This document shows, piece by piece, positions 1 through 10,505 of a stretch of DNA of 47,183 nucleotides. This DNA is from Solicoccozyma terricola (Eukaryota > Basidiomycota > Tremellomycetes > Filobasidiales > Piskurozymaceae), in assembly GCA_001600875.1 (NCBI GenBank), contig BCLD01000001.1, positions 1 to 47,183 on the forward strand, in the 5' to 3' direction. The position numbers were made by a program, and so were the translations under genes. How positions within the stretch are numbered: the stretch's first letter is position 1; every line of letters starts with the position of its first letter. The notes below the pieces were generated by a model. It was given only the letters and a program-made list of their open reading frames with translations. It searched no databases and was not told the origin of the DNA.

Positions 1-95
1 ACCCTAACCCTAACCCTAACCCTAACCCTAACCCTAACCCTAACCCTAACCCTAACCCTAACCCTAACCCTAACCCTAACCCTAACCCTAACCCT
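1..95. repeat. Telomere, CCCTAA repeat array
   Basis: Fifteen complete CCCTAA units plus a partial unit run from the first base without interruption, then change abruptly to unique sequence at about base 96. Read from the other strand this is TTAGGG, with the C-rich strand running 5' to 3' inward, as expected for a left chromosome end. The array is short, so the true tract is probably longer and was trimmed by sequencing or assembly. Confidence 0.98.
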
Positions 96-138
96 GGGAA
101 ATCGAGGAAATCGACACACCGATCAGGCAACACAAATC

Positions 139-153
139 GTCTATATAAGACGC
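139..153 (+). promoter_or_regulatory. TATA-like box inside a small inverted repeat
   Basis: CTATATAAG lies about 45 bases from the last telomeric repeat and just before the first ATG of the subtelomeric ORF. It is flanked by CGTCT and AGACG, which pair perfectly around the ATATA core. The distance to the ATG at 158 is very short, so the ATG at 200 may be the real start. The promoter role is inferred from position only. Confidence 0.4.
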
Positions 154-157
154 CTGT

Positions 158-1015
158 TTGGACGTCTGTTTCAACCAAAAAGCACCCCTCATCCACACCA
201 TGTCCGACCATCCGCCACCACCAACAGTGGCCCTCCAGCTACTCCTACCCTACGCTCGAGTCGGCGGGATAGCAAGGCATCGAACTGTTCGGACACACAA
301 CATAATCACCGACCTCTCATACCGGGTAACGTTCGTCAGCGCCAGCCATAACACACACATCGGCCCGGCCCGCCTTACCGCCCAACAGTTACGCTACTAC
401 GGAGTCACCGACCACCTCTCACACCTCATCACATACTGGCAATTCATCACGATGCGCCTGTCATTCGTTCGATCGATCCTCAAATGGCAAGGCCCCCGCG
501 ACTACATCTACCTCGCCCCAAAGCTCCCGGCCACCGAACGAGACGCCATCAGGCTACTCGGCAAATTCGGCCTACTCGGGCGATGGATGCCACTCATGGA
601 AGAAGAAGTCGCCAGGCTGGTCATCAACGCAGAATTCCCACACGTTAACATCGACCAACAGGTCCAAGTCAATCACGTGAACGTTCACGCTCCCATCACA
701 TACGAAGATCCCGTGAGCCCGATCTACGTCAGCGACGTCGGGCACGAAGTAATCCCGATCGACCTCACAATCGATGTCGACCCAGCCCCGAACGACATCG
801 TCGACTACGGCTTCATGAACAACACCGACGGAATTGGTCACCACAGGAACAATCAGAACTTCATAGACCTCCTCAACCTGGTGAATGACAACGAATGGCT
901 CGAGAACCCAGACCACCCGGATTACATCGGGGATATCGACGTCGACCCCACACTCGACGAAGGTTACTCTCTCCACAACCCGCGAGGACGCGAGTCGGCC
1001 GGGGGGGACGAGTGA
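158..1015 (+). CDS. Subtelomeric protein of unknown function
   Basis: I do not recognise this 285-residue product. It is one uninterrupted frame, unlike the intron-rich genes further in, and starts only about 60 bases from the telomere. A second start at base 200 (MSDHPPPP...) would remove 14 residues and leaves a better gap from the TATA-like box. The middle (about residues 85-155) looks folded, with WQFITMRLSF and LLGKFGLLGRWMPLMEEEV. It is followed by a V/N/H-rich stretch and an acidic, Asp-rich tail that ends in a basic/Gly patch. There is no signal peptide, membrane segment or catalytic motif that I can name. It could be a chromosome-end gene family member or part of a mobile element; the foldback and promoter-like DNA just downstream fits either. 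Coding status rests on frame length and steady codon use. Confidence 0.5.
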   Translation: MDVCFNQKAPLIHTMSDHPPPPTVALQLLLPYARVGGIARHRTVRTHNIITDLSYRVTFVSASHNTHIGPARLTAQQLRYYGVTDHLSHLITYWQFITMRLSFVRSILKWQGPRDYIYLAPKLPATERDAIRLLGKFGLLGRWMPLMEEEVARLVINAEFPHVNIDQQVQVNHVNVHAPITYEDPVSPIYVSDVGHEVIPIDLTIDVDPAPNDIVDYGFMNNTDGIGHHRNNQNFIDLLNLVNDNEWLENPDHPDYIGDIDVDPTLDEGYSLHNPRGRESAGGDE

Positions 1016-1048
1016 TGTAACGAATCAAGGGGATTCCCGACCAAGTCG

Positions 1049-1180
1049 GCGCAGCTCGAACCTAGTCACACAGCTCGAACCTCATTTGGCATTACCAACC
1101 CGGTAATGCCAGACCGTCAACGCCAGACCTGCAATGCCGACGCGGCATTGACGACGCGGGGATGCCGGACCTGCAATCCC
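1049..1180. repeat. Foldback-rich subtelomeric segment
   Basis: GGCATTACC at 1088-1096 and GGTAATGCC at 1102-1110 form a perfect 9-bp stem with a 5-nt loop. Variants of GGCATT/AATGCC and GACC/CGCC recur through about 1180, so several alternative hairpins are possible. Just before, CAGCTCGAACCT occurs twice as a direct repeat. The segment lies between the telomere-adjacent ORF and a promoter-like stretch, and has a counterpart of similar layout near 6.5 kb. Confidence 0.55.
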
Positions 1181-1224
1181 ACCTAGTGATTTCCACACCG
1201 TCAATAACGCCCTGGCATCGCCCG

Positions 1225-1445
1225 ACCATATCGACTCCCTTTTTGCCACTTTCCCTTGTCTCCAAAGCCATATATAAAGCGACCGTTCTTGAGGCTGTTT
1301 GTTCCATCTCTTTCTCTTTTCACCCTGTAATCAGCGAGACATAGCTATCTATACCTATACCTCTATTCTCGCGTTCGACCATTACAGTCGACTCCATCGG
1401 ACTAGCTATCCAAGTCACTCTACTCCAACACTAGTCTATTATATC
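1225..1445 (+). promoter_or_regulatory. Promoter-like repeat element, copy A
   Basis: This stretch has CATATATAAAG at about 1269, then a pyrimidine-rich run with CATCTCTTTCTCTTTTCACCC, a CCTGTAAT motif, and TCGGACTAGCTATCC at 1397-1411 followed by more C/T/A-rich sequence. The same order of pieces recurs at about 6700-6900. It looks like a Pol II promoter and leader or the end of a mobile element. No intact gene follows it; the next coding similarity is the 5'-truncated OYE relic. Confidence 0.45.
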
Positions 1446-1679
1446 GCCGGCGTATCAAGGCAAGGTCTGAAACCAACATTCGCAGGACCACGCATATTAG
1501 TCAGAGCCGATCCGACGAGAGTTACTTAGGTCGACATTGTCGACCAGGGGTACTACCCATCGGATAGGATCAGCACACGACAACTCCCATCTCATCCTCA
1601 GACAAGCAATGGGGCGAGGGAGAGATCGGGATCGCGGGATCATCGTGCTTGTGAGTGAGGTAGACTGAGGATGATAGTC

Positions 1680-2791
<1,112 letters not shown>

Positions 2792-3610
2792 TTCTGTCAG
2801 CCCAACGTCACTCCAGGGGTCTGTCGACAGTTTTCACTTGCAATCCTGCTCTGTGGAGGTCAGTCATTCAACGGTCAATGCAAAATCGGCAAGGAAGGGG
2901 ACTGGCAATGAGACATTAGTCTCGGTTGTTGGAATCGAAGATGCGAGTACTTTCCAGACCCAGATGATACGTTGAACTCGATTTTTCCGCGTTTTCCTTT
3001 CCGAACTGACCGTCTAAACATATCCAAAGGCTCCTCTGCTTTGGAACTCGCATTAAGATGCAGACTGGCATCCGCTTTCATCAAGGGTGGTCGTCGGTGG
3101 GAAGGAACACTTCCAATACCAAACGATATCGTTTGGCTCGGCAACATTTACGCGTGTGAAAGCAGACGCTATTCGACAAGCACTTCGGTGACAGCAGTGC
3201 TCCGGCAGAGGAGAGCCAGAGGTTATCCCTAGACGTAGATAGTTTGGTACTGTGTACAGGCCGGGAGAATGGGGATATCTAGAATATATGGGAGGTCCAT
3301 GGGAGTGAATACACTGGGTTTTATGCGTAATGTCGCAAAGTTGTTCATTCAGCTGGAGGCCGAGGAGAAGAAGAAACGCAAGCGAGGAGTGGTGAGTGGG
3401 GCGGTGTCTACGCGAAATGGGGATGTGGAATTTATGGATAAGGCATAGCGGGTAAGGAAAGGCATTTGTTCGCGAATGCTCGGAAGATAGAGTAAGGCTG
3501 GATACCTGGATCGGTGGAGGCGAACTCTGTAAATTCAATCTTCTCTCAATAAAAGGATAATGAAGCCCCTTGATCAGGGGGTCGAACAGCCCTATATGTT
3601 CCAAGCCGTA
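2792..3610. other. Non-coding left part of the OYE-splitting segment
   Basis: No gene is seen here. The stretch holds the downstream flank of the aldo/keto reductase, which is read leftward, and a perfect 18-bp palindrome at 3119-3136. Overlapping short frames on both strands show no family features. Confidence 0.6.
3119..3136. repeat. Perfect 18-bp palindrome
   Basis: CCAAACGATATCGTTTGG equals its own reverse complement across all 18 bases. It lies in non-coding DNA about 475 bases past the stop of the aldo/keto reductase. It could be a dimeric DNA-binding site or simply a foldback remnant. Confidence 0.85.
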
Positions 3611-5255
3611 CTATCCCTCCAGTGCTGGAGTGTCGGCATAGAGGTTGCCAAACATGCCCTTGGGATAGCGGGGCCCAGCAACTGTGGCAACGGGGTATTC
3701 CCAGTCAGTAATTCGTGCTTGCCTTGCACATGCCCAGCCAATCGGCACTCACCCTCCGCTTTCTCGACCTCCGCACGAACGGCCCGTTCTTCTTCAGGCG
3801 ACAAGGACACTTGAAGCGCACGCCAATTTGCCTCCAGGTTCTTGACCTGGGTGGTACCTGGGATCGGCAGGATATCATCCCCTTGAGCCAACAACCAAGC
3901 GAGGGTGAGTTGCCCGGGGGTGCAGCCTTTGGACTCCGCGATGTGGGTCAAGGACTCGACCAGCTTGAGGTTCTTGGGGAAGTTCTGTGGCAGTCCAAGG
4001 CGCCAAGGATGTGATTGTTGAGCTGGTTCACCGATTCTCCACGTCTTTATCTCACCTCTGCAGAGAACCTCGGCAAGTCCTTCCTAAAGTCTCCCTCGCC
4101 AAAGTCGTCGGGCGAGCGGTAAGCACCGGTTAAGAACCCTCTCCCGAGCGGACTGTAGGCCACGATGGCCACTCCCAATTCTCGGGCCGTTCTGAGAATA
4201 TCGATCTGGGGCGATTCAATGTCCTGATGGTGGTCAATGGAGTTGGCAATGATAGATCATTAGGCGCCCGAACTATGCAGCTTCACGAAATCCGCAACTC
4301 ACCAGCGAGAATGGCGAATATTCCACCTGGACTGCCGAGATGTGATGCACTTTGCAAGCTCGTCGAAGCGTCTCTGATGAGACTTCGGAGAGGCCAAGGT
4401 ACTTGATTTTGCCCTCCCTGAGAGAACGATACTGCTGAGCAAATGAGGCGGCATCGACCAACCTTGCCGTCACTCACGCCTTCAGCTCTGCCATAGCCTG
4501 CACAGTTTTCTCGATCGGCGTCTTTTGGTCGACGCGGTGGCTGATGCAACCGCACAGGGGACCGTCAGTCGCACATCAAGCGACGCTTCGGACACCATGG
4601 GTGACCTCACCAGTAATACAAATCGATGCAATCGATGCCAAGGCGCTTCAAGCTCTTCTCGCAAGCCTCCTTGACGTACTTGGGAGAGCTGTCGACGGTC
4701 ACGCTTCCATCCAGGTTGTACCTGTTGGCGAACTTGGTGGCGAGGAAGATTCTAAAACATGAGGATGGTTTAGTTGGGAACCTGAAAAGAGTCGACTTTT
4801 AGGGACCCCCATGCCAACGTACTTGTCTCTGAGGCCAGTCCTCTTGAACCACTTGCCGACGAGGTCCTCCGAGTCGCTACGTAACCCAAGGTGGTCAGTT
4901 CGCTTAATCTGGCCATCCCTGCCACCAAAGAACACTCACCCATAAACGTCGGCAGCTGGGGTTGAGAAAGTTCATACTTAGTGGGCCCGTCTCTCTTGCA
5001 CGCTTCTTTCTACACCCACAGTCGAAAAAGGTCTCACCGAGCTCGTACGCTCGATCAAGGACCTTGAAGCGTTCCTCGTCGGATTCGGTACGGCCATAAA
5101 AGGCAGACAGGCCCCTGTTTACCGCCGCTGATTAGTCTAGGACCTGGTGGGATTGCAAGTACTGGCATCTGAGGCACGCACATGAGTCCAAAGCCGATTG
5201 GAACGACCTGAGGTCCCCCACGGCCGAGTTGGACTGTCTTGACTGATGAGGACAT
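3611..5255 (-). CDS. Aldo/keto reductase
   Basis: An NADPH-dependent TIM-barrel oxidoreductase of the aldo/keto reductase family. The start is [21 protein letters not shown]; after intron 1 it continues [20 protein letters not shown]. Later exons give the catalytic-type segments: [12 protein letters not shown] Lys region, an [16 protein letters not shown] stretch after the barrel strand carrying the His, then [29 protein letters not shown] and a C-terminal [15 protein letters not shown] cofactor motif. The last intron (3682-3752) must be removed: reading through gives an implausible tail, while splicing gives [15 protein letters not shown] and a stop at 3611-3613. About seven short introns. 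All exons join in frame, so the gene looks intact although it sits inside the segment that splits the OYE relic. The substrate cannot be read from sequence. Confidence 0.85.
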
Positions 5256-5293
5256 GGTGGACGCTGTGTGTGGAATGAACTGTGGGCAGACTT

Positions 5294-5309
5294 GGGGGGG
5301 GGGGGGGGG
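5294..5309. repeat. G16 tract (C16 on the AKR coding strand)
   Basis: Sixteen G in a row on the plus strand, about 40 bases upstream of the aldo/keto reductase ATG. It would be a C16 run in that gene's 5' leader or core promoter. It belongs to a series of homopolymeric C tracts described in the findings. Confidence 0.9.
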
Positions 5310-6500
5310 AGAGATGGGTGCAAGGGATGGCTGTAGCGGAACATGTGCACCCTTTATATATCCTGGTGCCTGGATTGCACAGGACTACGAAGCCCTTCGG
5401 CACCACCGTTGCAACCGCCGCCGCCGGCAACACCAACCCCTGGACAATTCACCGAATATCGAATTGGAGACCCTCATCTACCTTTCGCATCTGATCTGAT
5501 GACACAAGGCCCAATGCCCTCTTGGGCACATGAACATTCTAGGCCAACAAGGACTGTTTACATGTCACATGTGGAGGAGCGGATGTACTTTAATCGTCAA
5601 CATGGGCGCTTGGTCCCACGCTGGTATATGAACATTGCATCTTTTGCCAGAATAGGTACATTCGTTCGAGTGTATAGCGACGAGATCTAATGATGTCGCA
5701 GGTTCGGCTGGCTGTATATATCCCCCCACGGGAGGAGTTTAGCGCTCATGCCATTTGACCAGGGCGAACGCTATTTGAAGCGTTTGCAATCCCAGGGATC
5801 GTGATGCCCATTTGATACATGATGTGGATTGGTACATGATGAAGATTGCATGTTGTCCCCAGCCGGCTACAGTTTTGCCCGCGCAATTGACAGGTTTGCC
5901 CCCTGAAACCTCTTTGATATCTCACGAGCTTCGGCCGGAAATACCACTGGACCTACGTAGACTGGACCGCGGTCTCAAGCTGAACAAAGATGCTTTTTAT
6001 TGTATTTCTTCCCCCTTAATTTTAACCCAGATATTTTTTTTTTGGATTTGCAGTCAGCTGTCTCAGTTCGGGTGAAATGACAGGCTGTCCTTTGACAGAA
6101 GGTTGCTCGCTGGACCTCTGCTGGTCAAAAGACAGCCTGTCTTCCCAGAAGACACCGAGCTGTTGTTCCTGTCTGGACACCTAACCATCCACACACCATG
6201 GAAATAGACTCTTCACGCTTACGTCTTCAGAACTTCATGGCAGCTGACTATGTGCCGGAGATACGGCCTTCACGAGAGAAAGTTGAAGACTGGATGGGTG
6301 GATCGCCAACTGACTTGTGGTCGAAAGGACTCGATGCTTTCTTACATGATTGCTCCTCCGGATCAACGCGAGTGATACTGGTTCCTAGGGATGCGAGATA
6401 ATCGCTGAACTGCGTTCCCCTCCTGTAGACGTCTTTGTAAGGATACGACACTAGCGACACGTCACGACTGGTTAGTCACCAACAAACCATCCTAGAGTTC
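5310..6500. other. Intergenic DNA, no supported gene
   Basis: The stretch is upstream of the leftward aldo/keto reductase and holds its promoter. A 67-codon frame at 6198-6401 follows an ACACACCATGG context, but it has no recognisable motif and I do not call it a gene. The only clear structure is the inverted repeat at 6079-6141. Confidence 0.5.
6079..6141. repeat. Inverted repeat, 18-bp arms
   Basis: The arm GACAGGCTGTCCTTTGAC at 6079-6096 pairs with 6124-6141 at 17 of 18 positions, leaving a 27-base spacer. Each arm itself contains GACAG/CTGTC, so smaller foldbacks are also possible. It lies in non-coding DNA between the aldo/keto reductase and the second OYE fragment. Confidence 0.85.
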
Positions 6501-6505
6501 CATTC

Positions 6506-6620
6506 GTCGCCAGGAAAACGACCCAGGAAGACGATCTGGCGACGAAAACGACCCAGGAAGACGAGAGGATCGTCTCCCTGGGTCGAGAGGATCGTCTTCC
6601 TGGGTCGTCTTCCTGGCGAC
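6506..6620. repeat. Nested foldback with 29-bp arms
   Basis: The arm 6506-6534 pairs with 6592-6620 at 28 of 29 positions. Between them a second hairpin forms from CGACCCAGGAAGACGAGAGG and the complementary run ending in CCTGGGTCG (6549-6585). The unit CCAGGAAGACGA therefore occurs in alternating orientation several times. The whole block can extrude as a long cruciform. It precedes promoter-like copy B in the same order that foldbacks precede copy A near 1.1 kb. Confidence 0.9.
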
Positions 6621-6689
6621 CTTCGCAGCAACCTAGCATTCCGTCATCGCCAGAACAACGACCTCATCTTTCTGACAACAGTCGCAGCA

Positions 6690-6918
6690 ACAACATCTCA
6701 TCTTACTTCCTTCTCATGCCAAACGTTCCCTTGGCGACACACGACATCTCTTTTCACTTCTTTCACTCAACCTGTAATAGACCCAGTTCTAAGGAGTATA
6801 CCATATCACCTGAATCATCTATCGAACATACTATCGACAAGCGACTTCACTCGGACTAGCTATCCTCATCTCATCCCACTTTACATACACATTCACACTT
6901 CACTACACCATCATCCAC
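6690..6918 (+). promoter_or_regulatory. Promoter-like repeat element, copy B
   Basis: Diverged counterpart of 1225-1445: a CATCTCTTTTCACTTC pyrimidine run, CCTGTAAT, then the exact 15-mer TCGGACTAGCTATCC at 6851-6865 followed by C/T/A-rich sequence. It runs up to the second OYE fragment, where the 25-bp direct repeat begins. It may be a relocated promoter or the end of a subtelomeric element. Confidence 0.45.
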
Positions 6919-6943
6919 ACGTCAGTGTTGGCTGTGACTGGGG
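6919..6943. repeat. 25-bp direct repeat, right copy (OYE junction)
   Basis: Exact second copy of 2767-2791. From here the OYE reading continues with GGFKSLKAMNDAV, the part of the protein that is missing after the left copy. Confidence 0.9.
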
Positions 6944-7315
6944 GCTTCAAGTCTTTGAAAGCGATGAACGATGCTGTAATCGCGGGGTAGTTGTGCAGGT
7001 GAGTGCATGGGAGTAGTACGACTGGATCCATCTGTTGACTGGCGATCCTTCACACTCAACAGTCACCGGACTGGGACGTACAGCGCAGAGCCATACCTCG
7101 TTAGGGATCTCCTCTCTGGCAAGACATTGCAGGCCAAGGAGAACCTTGTGGATCCGACGATGCAGGTCGGAAGTGCCATCTTGCAGCTGGGGGCCATCTC
7201 AACCGGGAAGCCGATTGCAGATCTTACCGATAAAGCGGTCGCGGAGTGCATCGTTGGTCATTTGATGGGACGGGCTCCGATGGAAAAGCCTCGGGCGGAG
7301 CAGGATACCACTTAA
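6921..7315 (+). pseudogene. Old Yellow Enzyme-type flavin oxidoreductase, 3' part of split relic
   Basis: It continues the OYE barrel with VLAVTGGFKSLKAMNDAVIAG, then a GLGR-like phosphate-binding motif, AEPYLVRDLLSG, and a C-terminal tail ending EKPRAEQDTT and TAA. With the good GTGAGT donor after 6997, an in-frame TAG lies at 6988-6990 and the GLGR motif is out of frame with AEPYLV. An alternative weak donor at about 6987 avoids the stop but destroys GLGR. Either way the fragment has no start of its own. It completes the protein interrupted at 2791 and ends close to the convergent transcription factor gene. Confidence 0.75.
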
Positions 7316-7365
7316 ACTCCAATCAAGTATTAGAGGATGGGTAATGCCGTAGATGATCATGTTTA

Positions 7366-10154
7366 TTAGAATGGGTAGATACCGCCTTCCACAACATCTT
7401 CCACACCAACGATACCTAGCCAGTCGTACTCAATTTCAGGTTGTTGCGAGAACAATCCCAAGCCATCCATCTCTACGTCAAAGTCGAATCCAGGTCCGAA
7501 CGATAGGGCTGCGTAGCTTGCGCTGGACTCGGCTTCAAGGTCAGAAGGCGCGTCACCGGGGCCTGTGGAGAAAAGCTTCGTCTCAGGTATGGCCTTTGGT
7601 GAACATGATTTCTCACCGGCAGGACTTCTCAGGGAAGCCGCCACGTCCTTGAAAAATTCGTCTATCGAAGGTATTCTGTTCCCTGGTCGTTGACGGGCAC
7701 GATCCAAAGCCAACAACAACTCCTCTACCGTCCTCCGGCACTTGAACGTCATCCCGGGCGTTCGGTCCCGAGGCTGTTCTTGCTGGAATATCTCGAGCCC
7801 TGAGACGATGCCTTGTCGCCTGGAATCGATCTCGCCCTCCGAGGAGCTTGCTTGGAGCGCGATGATCACGTCGACCACGAGGATGATGATGGCTCCGAGG
7901 ATCCATCTCTTGTGGAATCTGTAAGCAGTGTTTAGCTGTCTGAGAGATGGTTGCACCTCTTGATTGCACCCACGTCGGCCGAAGCGGAGCGCATTGCATG
8001 TAGATGCGTTCAACTGCTAAGATCTGTGATGCCGAATCCACCGAGGCCAGTCTCGATGCCTCGTACTCGGGGTGGCGGTCACGATTCAAGAGAAATGGGC
8101 GGTGTATCCTCATTAATCGATTATGGATACCTAAGGAAGACGATTAGTGTGTCATGCTATCAAGATGACAAGGGGTGGATTTACTGCAAAAGAGGGCACA
8201 TTGCATGACTGGTACTGTTTGGTCAGTAACATACCCTCGAGAAGGACAAGATCAAACGCTCTCACAATTGAATCCCCCTCCACCTGGATGTGCCTGTAGA
8301 GGCGAGGGTAGACGTTTCAAAGCAGTCATTCGCATCTCCAGATCAACCTTCAGAACGGAGGCGTAGTCCATGATGCCTGTAACAGCATCCATAAGCTCTC
8401 GCCGTCCGGTAAGGGGAAAATACACACTCAGCGCACCCTTCTCCTGTAAACCGGTCAACCATGACCGCAGTAGCGATGCAAAGACCGAAGCAGCCTGGGG
8501 GATGGTAGAATCGGTCACCTCAAGAGGCGACCTGGCCAGAGGGTTCGCTGTTCCGATAAAATCCTCGTCGTTGAGGTTCAGGGGGAGTTTGGTCGTTACT
8601 GGAGTTTCCTGGGGATCAGCCTTGCGGGGTCAGAAAACCGCATCTGACAGCTCACTCTCGGTCGGAAGAGTCGAGAACCTCCAACAGCCATCCCTCTTGA
8701 CGAACGTGCCATCTAGAAAGTTTACCCAATGGAAAAGCCGCTGGCAGAGGTGGTACGCCAGTTCTGGACAGGTGTGAGTGAAAGCACGGTCACCCAATGG
8801 GACATTGGACTGATCAGAATCGAGCCTGTCGATTCCCAAGGCCTGGACGGTGGTAATGGCGGCAGAGACGTGCATGATGGCGGTGTTAATGTCTTGTACC
8901 GTGGCGCCAAAATGATAGAGATGAGGGACATAAAGAAGGCAGACCTGAGGAATGAGCTTAGCCATCGCAGTATCGCCAAACATCGGGTGCTTTTAGCTCA
9001 CCTGGACATGACGAATCTGAGGAATAGCATCCCAGTTGGAAGCGTCCAGAGCCAATCGACTTGCTTCAAAATACGTTCTCACTCGCTGCTCTGGCGTAGA
9101 CCAGTCGCCGTCCTCTGGTGTAGTCGGGCTTTCTGCTGGATATAAAGCGTACGCTAGAGTCATCAACAGCACTGCCACCCAGGCAGGGTCAGTCAGGCGC
9201 TGCCTCTCCGTGTGTGGCTGGGTCACAAATGCGATGACCTCGCTTCGGAAGGTGGAGCTGTGGACAATGTGCCATCCTCGATGATAAGGTCCCTGAAGTT
9301 TTGCCCTGTCAGCAAGTGTTTGTCGTCAAGTGAATGACTCACGCTCAGATAGGTTTCCACCATCCGCACGAGCTCCACATCAGACGGCAAGATAGAGAAG
9401 ACCGCCGTCATCAACAACTCCTTCCTTGAATCTCTAGAGAGCAGATTCCTGATATCCATGAGTGGAGCGGCGACGTATTGGGGGAAGGCGGATTGGTTGG
9501 GAAAGTGTCCCTGAGCTGAGGAGGTCTGTGAGGCTGGCGATTGCAGAGGTCCACGGCTGGACGAGCCGGCTGCTGGCTTATCATCTTTCACGGTACGTTC
9601 TCCATGTCCATGTCCGCCGTGCAAGTCGTGAGGATCCGTAAACTTTTCGAGGATGGACATGGTGGCCTCTGCGGGGTGTTGTGCCACAAGCCGATCGACA
9701 AGAGGAGGGGGTGCAGCGTGTACGGACTGTAGCGCTTCCAGCTGGTTCCTGAGACTCTCCAATTCCATGGCTAACGAGGTCATTGGGACTGCTTGGCTGC
9801 TGGGTGGGATGGGTGGATCGGGAGTTGAGCTGGCGTCCAGGGCAGAATGGAAGAGGCTTACGGTTCTGAAGGCTGGGGTTCGTCCCAACGACAGTCGTTT
9901 GGGTAACCCCTCTTCACACATGCCTCGCAGGGGATCACTCCAAGGGAGGAGCACTGTTGAGAGGTCAGTCGGATGTGGGTAGATAGGCTGGTCGGCACTC
10001 ACTTTGGTCTTTCGTCTCTTACCTTGAAGGACAGGCGATCAGGCAAAGTCACAAGTGTGGGAAAGGTGCACTCACACTCGGTGCAGCTCAAGGGTCTTCG
10101 CGTGGGTCGTCTCTTCTTTGGGATTGGAGCGTCTTGGTCGACGGATAAGGGCAT
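7366..10154 (-). CDS. Zn2Cys6 transcription factor with fungal-specific TF domain
   Basis: A fungal binuclear zinc cluster regulator. The ATG at 10152-10154 gives MPLSVDQDAPIPKKRRPTRR. Three exons then join to make the zinc cluster: LSCTEC, KRRKTK and CSSLGVIPCEACVKRGYPNDC, which supplies all six cysteines at about residues 24-54. A Ser/Pro-rich linker follows, with a heptad-like MELESLRNQLEALQ. The middle-homology domain (fungal_trans) is visible as VETYLS, AWVAVLLMTLAYALYP, ITTVQALGIDR, HLCQRLFHWVNFLDG and later IHNRLMRIHRPFLL, then HKRWILGAIIILVVDVIIALQ near the C-terminus. The tail ends in acidic/aromatic sequence typical of activation regions. The many introns all join in frame in my reading. 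It lies between the OYE relic and an SDR gene and may regulate such neighbours, which is inference from position. Confidence 0.88.
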
Positions 10155-10505
10155 CGTGGTGTAGTTGGTCGTGAGAGAAGCGTCTCCCCGTGTATCTGAG
10201 ATGCAACGTCTACATAACTGATAGGTGACATGATTGCGTCATGCGCGGCTCTTCGGGGAAATGCCGAGAGGGGAGCAGAGCGATGGAGATACTCGGTTGC
10301 TCGGTGCGGGGTACGGCTGCTAAGCACATGGCAGTACGTGGCGCAGACGTCAGTGGTCCCGGAATCTCTTCAAAGAAGAGTCATGCGAGGCCATGGTGTC
10401 TTGTATGCACAACCATCTCATTCTTCCGCACGTCGCAATACACACAATCTACTTTTCCGGACCATGTTTTTGATCTAGTCGTCCGAGAGGCCTTCGGCGT
10501 TCGGC
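10155..10505. other. Intergenic: TF promoter and SDR 3' flank
   Basis: No gene is seen. The stretch contains the upstream region of the leftward Zn2Cys6 gene and the downstream flank of the leftward SDR-like gene. No clear operator or RNA gene stands out. Confidence 0.6.

Noticed and set aside
572..976. Antisense 134-codon frame within the telomere-adjacent ORF
   Set aside because: It is a shadow of the plus-strand frame, Val/Asp-rich in a way produced by reading its complement.
6198..6401. 67-codon frame with an ACCATGG start context
   Set aside because: No family feature, no intron context and short; chance frames of this size are common here.
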